Shown here: piece after piece, positions 1 to 8,118 of the stretch
How the letters are laid out: each line of letters opens with the position of its first letter
Position numbering within the stretch: the stretch's first letter is position 1
Assembly (NCBI GenBank): GCA_964534275.1
Contig: CAZHQG010000005.1
Span: 62,001-126,000, forward strand
Source: HRBIN30 sp964534275
GTDB taxonomy: Bacteria > Desulfobacterota > Binatia > HRBIN30
Direction of reading: 5' to 3'
Length of the DNA: 64,000 nt
The notes under the pieces: generated by a model
The model's input: the letters and a program-made list of their open reading frames with translations, nothing else
The model's database searches: none
What the model was told of the DNA's origin: nothing
Position numbers and translations under genes: made by a program

Positions 1-502
1 CAAAATGGGAGGCTTGGGTGGTCGCGCCGAGGACGCCCGCAAGGCATTCAAGAAGGGTTTCATTGGAGTGATGTCGCGCAGCGGGGGCATGACCACCGAG
101 ATGTGCAACACGCTCAGTGCTGCGGGGCTTGGGCAGTCCACTGCGGTGTCGATCGGAGGCGATCCCATCATTGGTTCGACCTACGCGGATCTCATGCCGT
201 TGTTCGAGGCGGATCCGGAGACCAAGGCAATCGTCATTTACTGCGAGCCTGGGGGCCGGATGGAAGCGGAACTTGCCCAGTACGTGGTGGAGAAAAAGTC
301 GCGCTTGCCCATCGTGGCGTTCATGGCAGGAAGGTTCATGGACGAAATGCCCGGGATGCGTTTCGGGCATGCTGGTACGATCGTGGAAGGCAAGGCTGAC
401 ACCACGGCTGAAAAAATCGCGCGCATGGAGGCGGCCGGCATTTCCGTCGCGGAGCGCATCGAAGACATCCCCGGCATGGTCAAGCAGCGCTTGGGCTTGT
501 AA
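1..502 (+). CDS. sucD: Succinyl-CoA ligase alpha subunit (SucD-like), 5'-truncated
   Basis: This is the C-terminal part of an ADP/GDP-forming carboxylate-CoA ligase alpha subunit; the frame is open to the left edge, so the N-terminal CoA-binding Rossmann domain lies outside the window. The visible part shows the ligase domain with VMSRSGGMTTE, the conserved segment SIGGDPIIGSTYADL and the phosphohistidine loop RFGHAGTIVEGK, with the His at about residue 122 counted from the ATG at base 5. In this family the His carries the phosphate between nucleotide and acyl-CoA. SucD of the TCA cycle is the default reading, but malate-CoA ligase and related carboxylate ligases share these motifs. A ferredoxin-like gene follows 23 bp downstream, which is not the usual sucCD arrangement. 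Confidence 0.75.
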   Translation, partial: KMGGLGGRAEDARKAFKKGFIGVMSRSGGMTTEMCNTLSAAGLGQSTAVSIGGDPIIGSTYADLMPLFEADPETKAIVIYCEPGGRMEAELAQYVVEKKSRLPIVAFMAGRFMDEMPGMRFGHAGTIVEGKADTTAEKIARMEAAGISVAERIEDIPGMVKQRLGL

Positions 503-525
503 GGGCACGAGAGGAGAGAGGGCCA

Positions 526-768
526 ATGGCATTGTTTATCGACGTGGAAGTCGGTCCCGCGGTGGCGCGAAACGTTGAGTTGGCTCGAAAACTTGTGGAA
601 GTGTGCCCCGTGAACATTTTCGCCTTGGGACCGCAGGAAACCCTCGAGGTGGTGGAAAAAAATCTCGACGAGTGCACGCTGTGCGAGCTGTGCTTGGCGG
701 TGGCGCCCCCAGGGGCAGTGAAGGTGAAAAAGCTTTACGGCGAGCGCGAAGTGCTCGTACGCAAGTAG
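526..768 (+). CDS. Small ferredoxin-like protein, probably one [4Fe-4S] cluster
   Basis: An 80-residue protein with a good ribosome binding site (GAGAGGAGAGAG) before its ATG. It contains a CP pair at residues 27-28 and a C-x2-C-x2-C motif at 50, 53 and 56 followed by AP where a bacterial 2[4Fe-4S] ferredoxin would have CP. In the classical ferredoxin numbering the CP cysteine and the second C-x2-C-x2-C together ligate cluster II, so exactly one complete cluster site is left. It probably transfers electrons or plays a structural role next to the CoA ligase; the partner is unknown. The gene ends 6 bp before the convergent lipoprotein gene. Confidence 0.65.
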   Translation: MALFIDVEVGPAVARNVELARKLVEVCPVNIFALGPQETLEVVEKNLDECTLCELCLAVAPPGAVKVKKLYGEREVLVRK

Positions 769-774
769 ATCCCT

Positions 775-2061
775 CTACTCGAGCCGCGACACTCGGCCGG
801 CATCGTCCGAGACGAAAAGCGCAGTTCGTTCTTCGGCTACGCTGACCGCAAGTGGCGTGCGCACCGGGGCACCAACAGAAAGCGCTTGGACCCCACCTGG
901 GGCCGGGCCAAGGTCCGGCACTACGTATATATTGCCATCGCTACTCGGCACGGTAATCGAGAGCCCATCGCCGTGGTCGAGCACCACGATCGAGCCGTGG
1001 ACCTCTCCGCCGAGCGACAGCGACCAAACCGGGGTGCCGGTCCCGGTATCGACGGCAAGCAGGTCTCCACCAGTCGTCGCCACATAAAGCCGGCCTTTTC
1101 GGAGCGCCGGGCTCGCAGAAACGAGCCCCGTGTCGGTTCGTGAATCGTCGAGCAGCGCGGTGCTGTAAATCAATTGCCCGCCAGCGCTAACCTTGAAAAG
1201 TCGTCCGCTGGTATCGACTGCATAAATGGCTCGCACGGTCTCAGGCTGTTCCTCATCCAACTCAATGACTGGCGCGCTGCGCAACGGGGCAGCAAGGCTT
1301 AAGCTCCACAGCAAAAATCCATCGCCCCGTTCCATGCGGAGGATCCGGTCGTCTCCCCCGTAAACTGCCTTGCCGTCTGGCGTCATAGCCGGTGCGCTGA
1401 CAAACGCAGCAATGCTTGTGTTTGCGAAGCGGCGGACGCCGTTGGGGCACACGCCATAGAACGCGTTGGCTGCACTTGTGGCGTAAACCGTTCCATCGAG
1501 TGGGTTGAGGGCAGGAGCCAGGCCGATGGCTCCACCAGTGTTGAGCGGCCAAACCTGGGGCTGAGGGCTGCCGGTCTGGGTAACGGCATAGAGAAAGCCG
1601 CTCTCGTTACCAAAGAACAGTGCTTCCGCGTCCTGTCGGATTGCGACCAGTGGCGTGGTGCGAATTGCGCTCGCGGTAGAGAAGGAGAACTCCGCCGAGC
1701 CGAGCGGCGTCAATGTGCTGCTCGCGAGGGCGTAGAGTGTCCCGCTCGCGCTGCCAATGTAAACACGACTGTCTACACTGGTCGTGGAGGCGCTGCCGTT
1801 GCCGAGTACGGGCCCGGACGCGAAAGGCAGGCCAGAGGGGTCAGCAAACTGGGCACGCACTTGTGCCTGGGGGTGCAACCGTGGTGCTGGAATCGCGCCG
1901 GTGTTTTGCAGGTCCCGTTGGAACTTCGGCCAACTGGAAGCTGCCAGCCGCGCCGGCTGGTCGAAAGAGCAGCGAATCCCGCCCCCACTGTTGCATCCCA
2001 ACGCCAGCGTGCCGACGCAAAGGATCGCCGCATGGACAATCTTAGAAAGCTGACCACCCAT
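775..2061 (-). CDS. PQQ-like beta-propeller lipoprotein
   Basis: A 428-residue exported protein. The chosen ATG gives a lipoprotein signal peptide ending in LALGC followed by NSGGG, and has GGAGGG upstream; the open frame further upstream is out of character. The mature part has repeated blade-like units with Gly-Thr/Ser-x-Tyr-Ala and a-VDT-GTGTPVWSLSLGG type sequence typical of PQQ-like (BamB-type) propellers. It opens with WPKFQRDLQNTG, the same kind of motif as the upstream neighbour (WPRFRHDSAHTG), so the two are paralogues. The start codon overlaps the stop of the upstream gene as TGATG, indicating translational coupling. It probably sits on a membrane facing the periplasm or outside. 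The ligand is unknown. Confidence 0.7.
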   Translation of the reverse strand: MGGQLSKIVHAAILCVGTLALGCNSGGGIRCSFDQPARLAASSWPKFQRDLQNTGAIPAPRLHPQAQVRAQFADPSGLPFASGPVLGNGSASTTSVDSRVYIGSASGTLYALASSTLTPLGSAEFSFSTASAIRTTPLVAIRQDAEALFFGNESGFLYAVTQTGSPQPQVWPLNTGGAIGLAPALNPLDGTVYATSAANAFYGVCPNGVRRFANTSIAAFVSAPAMTPDGKAVYGGDDRILRMERGDGFLLWSLSLAAPLRSAPVIELDEEQPETVRAIYAVDTSGRLFKVSAGGQLIYSTALLDDSRTDTGLVSASPALRKGRLYVATTGGDLLAVDTGTGTPVWSLSLGGEVHGSIVVLDHGDGLSITVPSSDGNIYVVPDLGPAPGGVQALSVGAPVRTPLAVSVAEERTALFVSDDAGRVSRLE

Positions 2062-3542
2062 CACTGCCCTCCAACCCGATACAAGTAGCCATTGTCCGCT
2101 CCGACCCAAATCGTTCCGTCCGCTGCGATTGCAGGCGAGGAGCGAATCGGAACCCCGGGAGCGAGCGCGATCGGGGGCCAAGCCGCCAGCCCAGAGCGGT
2201 TTTCGATCGCGTACAACATTCCGGCTGTGCTACCGAAGACAAGGTATGCATCGAGCGATAAAGCCGGACTCGACAGTACGTCTCCATCGATCGCTTGTTG
2301 GACATCTCCTGTTGGCGCATCGGCGCCGTTGCGCGCGTCTAGGGCGAGAAAACGGCCGTCTTTGGTGAGTATGAACAGAGAAGACGTAAGGCCCAGAGGT
2401 GTCGGTGTGGGGGTCGGGGTCGGCGTGGTTGTCGGCGGAGCGGATAGCGTTGGAGAGCCGGCAGACGGCTCCGGTATCGTGGGAGCGGCGGGGGTCGGCG
2501 TGAGTGGCACGGGAATCGTTGCCGTGGGCGTTTCTCCTGGGAGTGCCTGAACTCCCAATGCGAGTGAAGCAGCCAATTCAGTCCGAGGGAGGGTCCGTTC
2601 CCACACCTGGCTACCGCTAGCATTGGACAAGGCAAGCACGCGCCCGTTCGTGCTTAGAGCGTACACCACGCCACCGGCAGTGACCGGTGCCAGGGCCACA
2701 GGAGTATCGGGGTGCTGGAACGGCCCGACGAAAAACCTCCACAAGGGTTCCCCTGCTTGCAGCAAACTGAGCACGTGTAGTGTACCATCTGCGCTTCCGG
2801 CGACGGCCGAGCTACTCGCCCCGATGGCAATGGATGTCACGAACGGACTTGGGTACGGCTCCAGCCGCGGATAAAGCCACAGCAAGTCGCCGCTTGCGGA
2901 GATCGAAACAATGCGCCCTTCGTCGGAATTCCTTCCCGGGCGCCGCACCGCGGCCGAGGCGAAGATCTGGACGACTTTGCCAGTCGCAACGTGGGTGAGC
3001 AGCGTGACGGGAGCCGAAAAACGAGCACCAGCAAGCTCCGGCGTTGCTTCGGGGGCGTTGAAGCAAAGCGTGCAGGCGGCGTGGTCTGCGCGATCTTCGA
3101 ATCCGTAAATGCGACCACTTTCAGAGCCGAAGTAAACGGTCACCGCACCCCGCGGCGGCGCAAACAACGTTGGTGACGAAAGGGTCGTCCCAATTTCCAA
3201 GTTGCCGTCGTTGCACACAGAGCATTCGGCTGTGCGCCACTTCACTGTGCCGTCGCTGCGTACTGCTATCAATGTGCCGTGTTCGCTGAGTGCGTATGCG
3301 GTACCGTCGATCCCCAAGGCCGGGGAGGAAAGCACCGGGGAGAGCGGCGGCGAGGCATCGACAGGAACTGCGCTTGGTGTTCCCCTGGGCGAGGCAACTC
3401 GGCCGATCCCCGCACCGGTGTGTGCCGAGTCGTGGCGGAACCTCGGCCATGGGGAGGATGGAGTCACTGTCAAACCGGAACCTCCCGAGTTGCACCCGGA
3501 AACGATCAGCACGAGGGCGGCAGTTGTGAGAATAAGTCGCAT
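2061..3542 (-). CDS. PQQ-like beta-propeller lipoprotein with Thr-Pro linker
   Basis: A 493-residue lipoprotein: the ATG preceded by AAGGAG gives the signal sequence MRLILTTAALVLIVSGC with lipobox VSGC. After WPRFRHDSAHTG come repeated propeller blades (for example AVRSDGTVKWRT and LALSNASGSQVWERT). Between the central and last blades lies a low-complexity Pro/Thr linker ending in a PTPTPTPT run, roughly residues 335-385. The TP linker style recurs in the FG-GAP protein at 19502-23866. It is the first gene of a two-gene coupled unit with the paralogue that overlaps its stop codon. Such proteins act as extracytoplasmic scaffolds or binding proteins; no catalytic site is visible. Confidence 0.7.
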   Translation of the reverse strand: MRLILTTAALVLIVSGCNSGGSGLTVTPSSPWPRFRHDSAHTGAGIGRVASPRGTPSAVPVDASPPLSPVLSSPALGIDGTAYALSEHGTLIAVRSDGTVKWRTAECSVCNDGNLEIGTTLSSPTLFAPPRGAVTVYFGSESGRIYGFEDRADHAACTLCFNAPEATPELAGARFSAPVTLLTHVATGKVVQIFASAAVRRPGRNSDEGRIVSISASGDLLWLYPRLEPYPSPFVTSIAIGASSSAVAGSADGTLHVLSLLQAGEPLWRFFVGPFQHPDTPVALAPVTAGGVVYALSTNGRVLALSNASGSQVWERTLPRTELAASLALGVQALPGETPTATIPVPLTPTPAAPTIPEPSAGSPTLSAPPTTTPTPTPTPTPLGLTSSLFILTKDGRFLALDARNGADAPTGDVQQAIDGDVLSSPALSLDAYLVFGSTAGMLYAIENRSGLAAWPPIALAPGVPIRSSPAIAADGTIWVGADNGYLYRVGGQ

Positions 3543-3552
3543 GGAGTGCTCC

Positions 3553-4158
3553 TTATGGCGTTGCCACCGTATCGCAGGTGAATGGCCGGCGCGCCACGAG
3601 CCGCGCAAGATAGGCGGGCGTTGTATCCTCCAGCAAGCCCTCCTCGTATTCGAGCAGCTCGAAATCCGAGAACGCGTGTTTGAGTTCGCCTCGTCGGAGA
3701 AGATGGGCAGGGTTGCTCGGATGCCCGAACGCTTTTTGGTCCTCGATAAAGCTTTCGTACAAAACCAGGCCTCCTGGGCGTAGTGCTGCTTTGATGGCAG
3801 AAAAGAGGGAGCGCTGGAGATAGCGTACCACGAGTACGGTGCCGTATCGGCAGCGCGGCAACGGGAATTGCTCGAGGTCCGCAGCGACAGCGAAGATCTG
3901 CAGTTGTCTTTCCCGTCGCTGTCGTGCCAGCACTTGGAGCGCCGCTAGTGAGATATCGATGACGTGGACCTCGAGTCCGTGCTCGGCCAGAAATCGTGCG
4001 TTGCGGCCGTTCCCTCCGGCCACGTCCAGCACGGGCCCTGCAAGCTTGGCGGCCCACCGTACCACGAGTGGCGAGGGTGGTCCGATCGTGTCGCCAGCGC
4101 GGCGGTAGCGGTCGTCCCATTTCAGCTTGTCGGTGTACACGTTCGCAGGTGTCTTCAA
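3553..4158 (-). CDS. SAM-dependent class I methyltransferase (TehB-like)
   Basis: About 200 residues with a class I methyltransferase core: motif I is VLDVAGGNGRNARFL, motif II ends HVIDIS, and LRPGGLVLYES is the post-motif segment. The N-terminal DDRYR segment resembles TehB/UbiE-like small-molecule methyltransferases. The start is uncertain: no ATG with a ribosome binding site exists near the conserved region. A TTG at 4158 would overlap the ComF stop, and a GTG at 4140 is also possible; an in-frame ATG at 4230 gives a Cys-rich leader unlike the family. It follows comF on the same strand with overlap, so the two are probably co-transcribed. The substrate is unknown. Confidence 0.7.
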   Translation of the reverse strand: MKTPANVYTDKLKWDDRYRRAGDTIGPPSPLVVRWAAKLAGPVLDVAGGNGRNARFLAEHGLEVHVIDISLAALQVLARQRRERQLQIFAVAADLEQFPLPRCRYGTVLVVRYLQRSLFSAIKAALRPGGLVLYESFIEDQKAFGHPSNPAHLLRRGELKHAFSDFELLEYEEGLLEDTTPAYLARLVARRPFTCDTVATP

Positions 4159-4886
4159 AGCAAGGTTACCCGCGCGAGCGCAAGGACATCGACAACCCGT
4201 GCACCAGCACGGCGGAGTGCGAGTGCACATTCGTTCGCTGTGGAGCCCGTGGTGAGCACATCGTCGACTAACAGGATGCGGGCGCCGCGCACGAGGCTCT
4301 CGGCACCTGCACGCACATGAAAGGCCCCCCGCACATTTCCGCGCCGGTCTTTCTTTCTCAGCTCTGCTTGAGCACGAGTTGGCCGAGAACGTTCGAGAAG
4401 AGCGGGGGCAACCGTGCCGGTGTTCAAGGCGTGCGCTAGTAACAGGGATTGGTTGAACCCGCGCCAGCGTAAGCGTTCCAGCGATAGGGGCACAGGGGTG
4501 AGCCAGTCGTACGCAAAGGCATCCAAAGGGCCGGCGTACCGCAACAACGAGCCTAGCGGACCTGCCAGGGAAACGATGCGGCCGTATTTAAACCGCGCCA
4601 GCGCTCGCGCGATCGGGCTCCCTTCGTCATTGTGGGCGTAAACGAAGGCAGCGCGGGCTCGTCCGAACGCAGGAGGCTCCGACAAACAGTCTCCACAGAG
4701 AATGTCCACGGAGCCTGCTGCCGCAATGGGGAGGCCGCAGCAGCGGCATATGGGCGGCACGATTCGCTGGACATTCCTCGCGCATTGCGGACAAAAAGCG
4801 AGTTCTCCAACGCACAGGCTCTCACAGCTTGCACACACGGGGGGATAAAGAAGCGCGCCAAACGTTGCCCAGATCGTCACGACCAA
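4155..4886 (-). CDS. comF: ComF family phosphoribosyltransferase-like protein
   Basis: A 243-residue ComF/GntX family protein. The N-terminus carries paired CxxC motifs of a zinc ribbon (CASC, CPQC, CRCC, CGDC), and the C-terminus has the PRPP-binding loop LLVDDVLTTGSTANE of type I phosphoribosyltransferases. ComF proteins are cytoplasmic and are linked to natural DNA uptake and handling of transforming DNA; the enzymatic reaction is unknown. No other competence genes are in the window. The start is likely TTG at 4886 (AAGG six bases upstream) or the in-frame GTG two codons later. Confidence 0.85.
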   Translation of the reverse strand: MVVTIWATFGALLYPPVCASCESLCVGELAFCPQCARNVQRIVPPICRCCGLPIAAAGSVDILCGDCLSEPPAFGRARAAFVYAHNDEGSPIARALARFKYGRIVSLAGPLGSLLRYAGPLDAFAYDWLTPVPLSLERLRWRGFNQSLLLAHALNTGTVAPALLERSRPTRAQAELRKKDRRGNVRGAFHVRAGAESLVRGARILLVDDVLTTGSTANECALALRRAGARVVDVLALARVTLL

Positions 4887-5067
4887 ATTCTACCTTGGCA
4901 AGGAATTTCGGGAAGCATCGGGCGCGCCGGAGCTTGCAAAAGAGCTTTGGTCGAAGCCGCTGTAGCCTTTCGAATCCGAAAGCGGAGCAACCTTGCGGGA
5001 AAAAGACGCATCCGGTAGAAGCCACGCGCTTGTCTTCCAGTAAAAGGCGGGTGTGAGGGAGGATGCC

Positions 5068-5499
5068 ATGCGACTTGTGCTTGTAGTTTTAGTTGTGGGC
5101 TTGTGGTTGGCTGCGCCGAGAGGGTGGGCGGCGGAGAAGCTTCCAGAGCAAACGGAGAGCGCCACAAGCGTTGCGACCCCCCAAAAAGCGCCGACTCCGC
5201 TACCAACCATTAGTGCAGAAGACTTGGAGCTCCTGAAGAAAATCTTGTTCACGATCGAGGCGGAGCCAGACAGTGGTGAGGCTCCGCTCAAGGTGAAGTT
5301 TACGTTGGATCTGTTGGGCGAAGAGTTGAAGAAACCGCGCTTTCATTGGGATTTTGGTGATGGGACAACTTCCAAAGAGCGACACCCGACCCACGTATTC
5401 AAGAAGCCTGGCGAGTACAAAGTATCTTGCCGAATCGATGATGTGGACGATCGCTGGGGGAGGGACGAACTCACGATTTTCGTGGATCCAAAGGAGTAG
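5068..5499 (+). CDS. Exported PKD-domain protein
   Basis: A 143-residue protein. The ATG chosen has GGGAGG five bases upstream and gives a clean signal peptide (MRLVLVVLVVGLWLAAPRG, cleavage near GWAA). A short Pro-rich spacer is followed by a single PKD/Ig-like domain: EAEPDSGEAPLKVKF, the hallmark FHWDFGDGTTSKERHPTHVF and PGEYKVSCRIDD. PKD domains are protein- or glycan-binding modules of secreted proteins. No catalytic domain is attached, so it is probably a small periplasmic or surface adaptor. A GTG at 5053 is an alternative start. A small membrane protein gene follows 72 bp downstream. Confidence 0.75.
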   Translation: MRLVLVVLVVGLWLAAPRGWAAEKLPEQTESATSVATPQKAPTPLPTISAEDLELLKKILFTIEAEPDSGEAPLKVKFTLDLLGEELKKPRFHWDFGDGTTSKERHPTHVFKKPGEYKVSCRIDDVDDRWGRDELTIFVDPKE

Positions 5500-5571
5500 T
5501 CGCCCTTCCGGTGGGGCACGAAAGTTTGCGTTTGACTTCGGTACTGCCACTGCTCATACACTGAGGCTGGC

Positions 5572-5748
5572 ATGAACGCGTTCAAACGGTTCTTCCTTGG
5601 CTTTCTGTTAGGCATCGGGGCGATGTACTGGGTCTTGCATCATGGGGATGAAACCTGGCGCGATGCCTGGACCTGGATGAACAAGAGCGCTTCGGCCTAC
5701 CGCGGCGATAGCGCGCACCAAAAAGCCAAAGAAGTCCTCGGCGAGTGA
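5572..5748 (+). CDS. 58-residue single-span membrane protein
   Basis: A short gene beginning MNAFKRFFLGFLLGIGAMYW and ending KAKEVLGE. It has a positively charged N-terminus, one hydrophobic segment at about residues 7-22, then a Trp-rich amphipathic region (TWRDAWTWMNKSA) and a charged tail. Its TGA overlaps the GTG start of the following CoA-transferase (GAGTGAGTG), which suggests translational coupling and supports it being real. No catalytic motif is present. I do not recognise a named family; similar small membrane proteins exist in deltaproteobacterial genomes as far as I recall. Confidence 0.6.
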   Translation: MNAFKRFFLGFLLGIGAMYWVLHHGDETWRDAWTWMNKSASAYRGDSAHQKAKEVLGE

Positions 5749-6956
5749 GTGCTCTACCGGTGATGTTCGGCCCTTTAGCCGATGTGCGCGTGGTAGACCT
5801 GACGCGCGTGGTCGCGGGACCTTACGCCACGATGTTGCTCGCCGACCTTGGAGCCGAGGTGCTGAAAATCGAACTGCCACGTAAAGGAGACGACGGGCGC
5901 TACGGTTACCCGTCCCTTCAAGGAGTCCCGTTGGCCTTTGCCGCACTGAACCGGAACAAGAAGGGGATCACACTTGATGTGCGTACCCCAGAAGGGAAGG
6001 AGTTGCTTTGTAAACTAGTGAGCAAAGCCGATGTTCTGGTGGAGAACTTTGCTGCTGGAACCATGCAGAAGTGGGGGCTCGGTTACGAAGTGCTCGTTTC
6101 CCATAACCCGAGTCTTGTCTACGTGGCCCTTTCGGGATTTGGGCAAACGGGCCCGTATGCCCGGCGAACGAGCTACGACATCATTGCACAAGCCATGGGT
6201 GGACTCATGGCGCTGACCGGATTTCCAGACGGGCCGCCGGTGCGTGGAGGTGGAGCGCTAGGGGACTTTATTGGCGGTGTGTTTGCTGCCCTCGGGGTCG
6301 TGTGTGCACTCCATCATCGACAGCGCACTGGCCAAGGCCAGTTTGTGGACGTGTCCAATATGGATGCCATCCTCAGCATGACGGACAACTGGTTGACGCT
6401 TACAGCAATGACTGGGCGGAAACCTCCGCGGTTAGGGAACCGTCATCCGTTTACAGCACCGTATGACTGCTTTCGTGCCCGCGACGGTTGGGTGGTCATT
6501 GCGGTGGGGAACAGCGCGCTTTTTCGTGCACTGATGGCTGCAATCGGCCGCTCAGAGCTTGGTACAGATCCACGGTTCAAATCGCCCCAGGCCCGACTGG
6601 AACACTACGACGAAGTACACAGCGTCGTGGAGGAATGGGTGCGAGAGCGCACCGTAAGCGAGGTGTTGGAGGTGCTTGGCCCGCAAGGGGCCAACGTTCC
6701 TTGCGCTCCGGTGATGGAAATGCAACAGCTGTTGACCGACCCACACGTGCTGTCGCGAGAGATGGTTGTGGAGGTACCCCATCCGACGTTGGGGAAAGTG
6801 CCGGTTACTGGGCTACCGCTAAAGTTTTCGCGTACGCCAGGTGCGGTTCGGTGGTTAGGGCCGGAGTTAGGGCAACACAACCGTGAAGTTTACTGTGAGA
6901 TGTTGGGTCTCACGGAAGAAGAACTACAAGAACTGGAACAACGGGGGGTGATTTAA
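5745..6956 (+). CDS. CaiB/BaiF family III CoA-transferase
   Basis: A 403-residue family III CoA-transferase. The N-terminal Rossmann part shows VVDLTRVVAGPYATMLLADL and GAEVLKIE; the catalytic Asp lies in ALGDFIGGVFAALG at about residue 174, followed by the conserved RTGQGQFVDVS. These enzymes move CoA between carboxylic acids through an Asp-CoA intermediate. The acceptor and donor cannot be deduced. The start is GTG at 5745, overlapping the upstream stop; ATG at 5763 is possible. greA begins three bases after its stop. Confidence 0.9.
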   Translation: MSALPVMFGPLADVRVVDLTRVVAGPYATMLLADLGAEVLKIELPRKGDDGRYGYPSLQGVPLAFAALNRNKKGITLDVRTPEGKELLCKLVSKADVLVENFAAGTMQKWGLGYEVLVSHNPSLVYVALSGFGQTGPYARRTSYDIIAQAMGGLMALTGFPDGPPVRGGGALGDFIGGVFAALGVVCALHHRQRTGQGQFVDVSNMDAILSMTDNWLTLTAMTGRKPPRLGNRHPFTAPYDCFRARDGWVVIAVGNSALFRALMAAIGRSELGTDPRFKSPQARLEHYDEVHSVVEEWVRERTVSEVLEVLGPQGANVPCAPVMEMQQLLTDPHVLSREMVVEVPHPTLGKVPVTGLPLKFSRTPGAVRWLGPELGQHNREVYCEMLGLTEEELQELEQRGVI

Positions 6957-6959
6957 GCA

Positions 6960-7442
6960 ATGCCAAACGATCTCCCAATCATCGAAAAGCTCAAGAAAGA
7001 ACTTTCTGACCTACAGTATGAATTGACCCGCAAGCTGCCGAAGGAGCTCCAGGAAGCGGCAAGCCACGGGGATTTAAGCGAGAACGCAGAATACGATGCC
7101 GCAAAGCATCGCCAGGAGTACGTACGGGCACGAATTGCTCAGTTGCAGGCGCGGATCCAGCAGCTGTCGCTTTACAACATGAACTCAGTGCCACGCGGGG
7201 TCGTGGGCTACGGAAGCCGAGTGACGTTGGAGGACGTCGAGGACGGTACCCGCACCGTCTACGAACTTGTGATGCCTGAGGAAGTGAACCCGGCGGCTGG
7301 GCTGATTTCGGTGAGTTCCCCACTCGGTCAGGCGCTGATCCACAAGGAAGTGGGAGACGAGGTCGAGGTGCGTACGCCGCGTGGTCAGAGAACGTACGTG
7401 ATCGTCGAGCTTGTGACTTTGCACGAGCGCGATTCGTTGTAA
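6960..7442 (+). CDS. greA: Transcription elongation factor GreA
   Basis: A 160-residue Gre factor that stimulates cleavage of backtracked transcripts by RNA polymerase. The N-terminal coiled coil carries the tip motif GDLSENAEYDAAK with the acidic residues that enter the polymerase secondary channel, and the C-terminal FKBP-like domain ends in VSSPLGQALIHKEVGDEVEV. Length and motif agree with GreA. It starts only three bases after the CoA-transferase stop, so it is likely transcribed with it. The rimP leader region follows. Confidence 0.93.
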   Translation: MPNDLPIIEKLKKELSDLQYELTRKLPKELQEAASHGDLSENAEYDAAKHRQEYVRARIAQLQARIQQLSLYNMNSVPRGVVGYGSRVTLEDVEDGTRTVYELVMPEEVNPAAGLISVSSPLGQALIHKEVGDEVEVRTPRGQRTYVIVELVTLHERDSL

Positions 7443-7577
7443 GGTGTTGGGCCCTAGTGGGCAGCCTTTCGCGCTTGCGCGGGACCCCTAAGCTCCGTAC
7501 CACGGGTGCTTTCAGCGCGGGTCTCAAGTTCTTGCGGCTGCCGCCCGTAGTGTGCTAGGAACGATCCCTGCACAATT

Positions 7578-7602
7578 GGACCACTAAAAGGAAAAGTGGG
7601 CC
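7578..7602 (+). promoter_or_regulatory. Candidate antiterminator hairpin in the rimP-nusA leader
   Basis: GGACCACT at 7578-7585 can pair with AGTGGGCC at 7595-7602 with one A-G mismatch and a 9-nt loop. The 3' arm overlaps the 5' arm of the terminator at 7592-7601, so the two structures exclude each other. This is the layout of an attenuator. Pairing was found by eye; no folding energy was computed. Confidence 0.35.
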
Positions 7603-7619
7603 GTTCGCCCACTTTTTTT
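7592..7619 (+). terminator. Intrinsic terminator just upstream of rimP
   Basis: AAAAGTGGGC at 7592-7601 and GCCCACTTTT at 7607-7616 form a perfect 10-bp stem with a 5-nt loop, and the T-run 7613-7619 follows. It lies 10 bp before the rimP ATG. It may end greA transcription or act as an attenuator for the nusA operon. Confidence 0.7.
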
Positions 7620-7629
7620 GTTTCGGAAA

Positions 7630-8100
7630 ATGACAGTGAACCAGGACATCCCAAGCCAGGTTTGGCAGATCGCAGAGCCACTGGTGGAAAGCGAAGGTAT
7701 GGAAATCGTAGACATCGAGTTTCGGCGGGAGCAGGGGGGGCTTGTGCTACGCCTGTTCCTGGATCGGCGCGATGGCCGCGGCGTGACGCTCAACGAGCTC
7801 AGCCAGGTCAGCCGCCAACTAAGCGACCTGCTCGATGTGTACGATTTTGTGCCGGGCAGTTACACGCTCGAAGTGTCGTCGCCCGGTGTGAATCGACGCC
7901 TACGCCGACCAGACCACTTTCGTCGCTATGTCGGTCGGAAGGTCCGGGTGCGCACGAGCTGCACGGTGGAGGGCCGGCGAACGTTCTCCGGTGTACTCGA
8001 GGAAGTCGACCAAGACCGGATTCAGGTGCGTGATGAAGTTGGGGTGCACTGGATCCGTTTCGATCAAATCGCGCGAGCGAATCTCGTGGTGGATTCCTAA
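7630..8100 (+). CDS. rimP: Ribosome maturation factor RimP
   Basis: A 156-residue RimP, needed for assembly of the 30S subunit. The conserved parts are GMEIVDIEFRREQGGLVLRL, the FVPGSYTLEVSSPGVNRRL segment typical of RimP, and a C-terminal SH3-like domain. The ATG at 7630 is preferred to an upstream in-frame TTG that lies inside the terminator. It is the first gene of the conserved rimP-nusA-ylxR-infB-rbfA-truB order and is separated from nusA by 18 bp. Confidence 0.92.
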   Translation: MTVNQDIPSQVWQIAEPLVESEGMEIVDIEFRREQGGLVLRLFLDRRDGRGVTLNELSQVSRQLSDLLDVYDFVPGSYTLEVSSPGVNRRLRRPDHFRRYVGRKVRVRTSCTVEGRRTFSGVLEEVDQDRIQVRDEVGVHWIRFDQIARANLVVDS

Positions 8101-8118
8101 AGAGGCGAGAGGTGAAGC

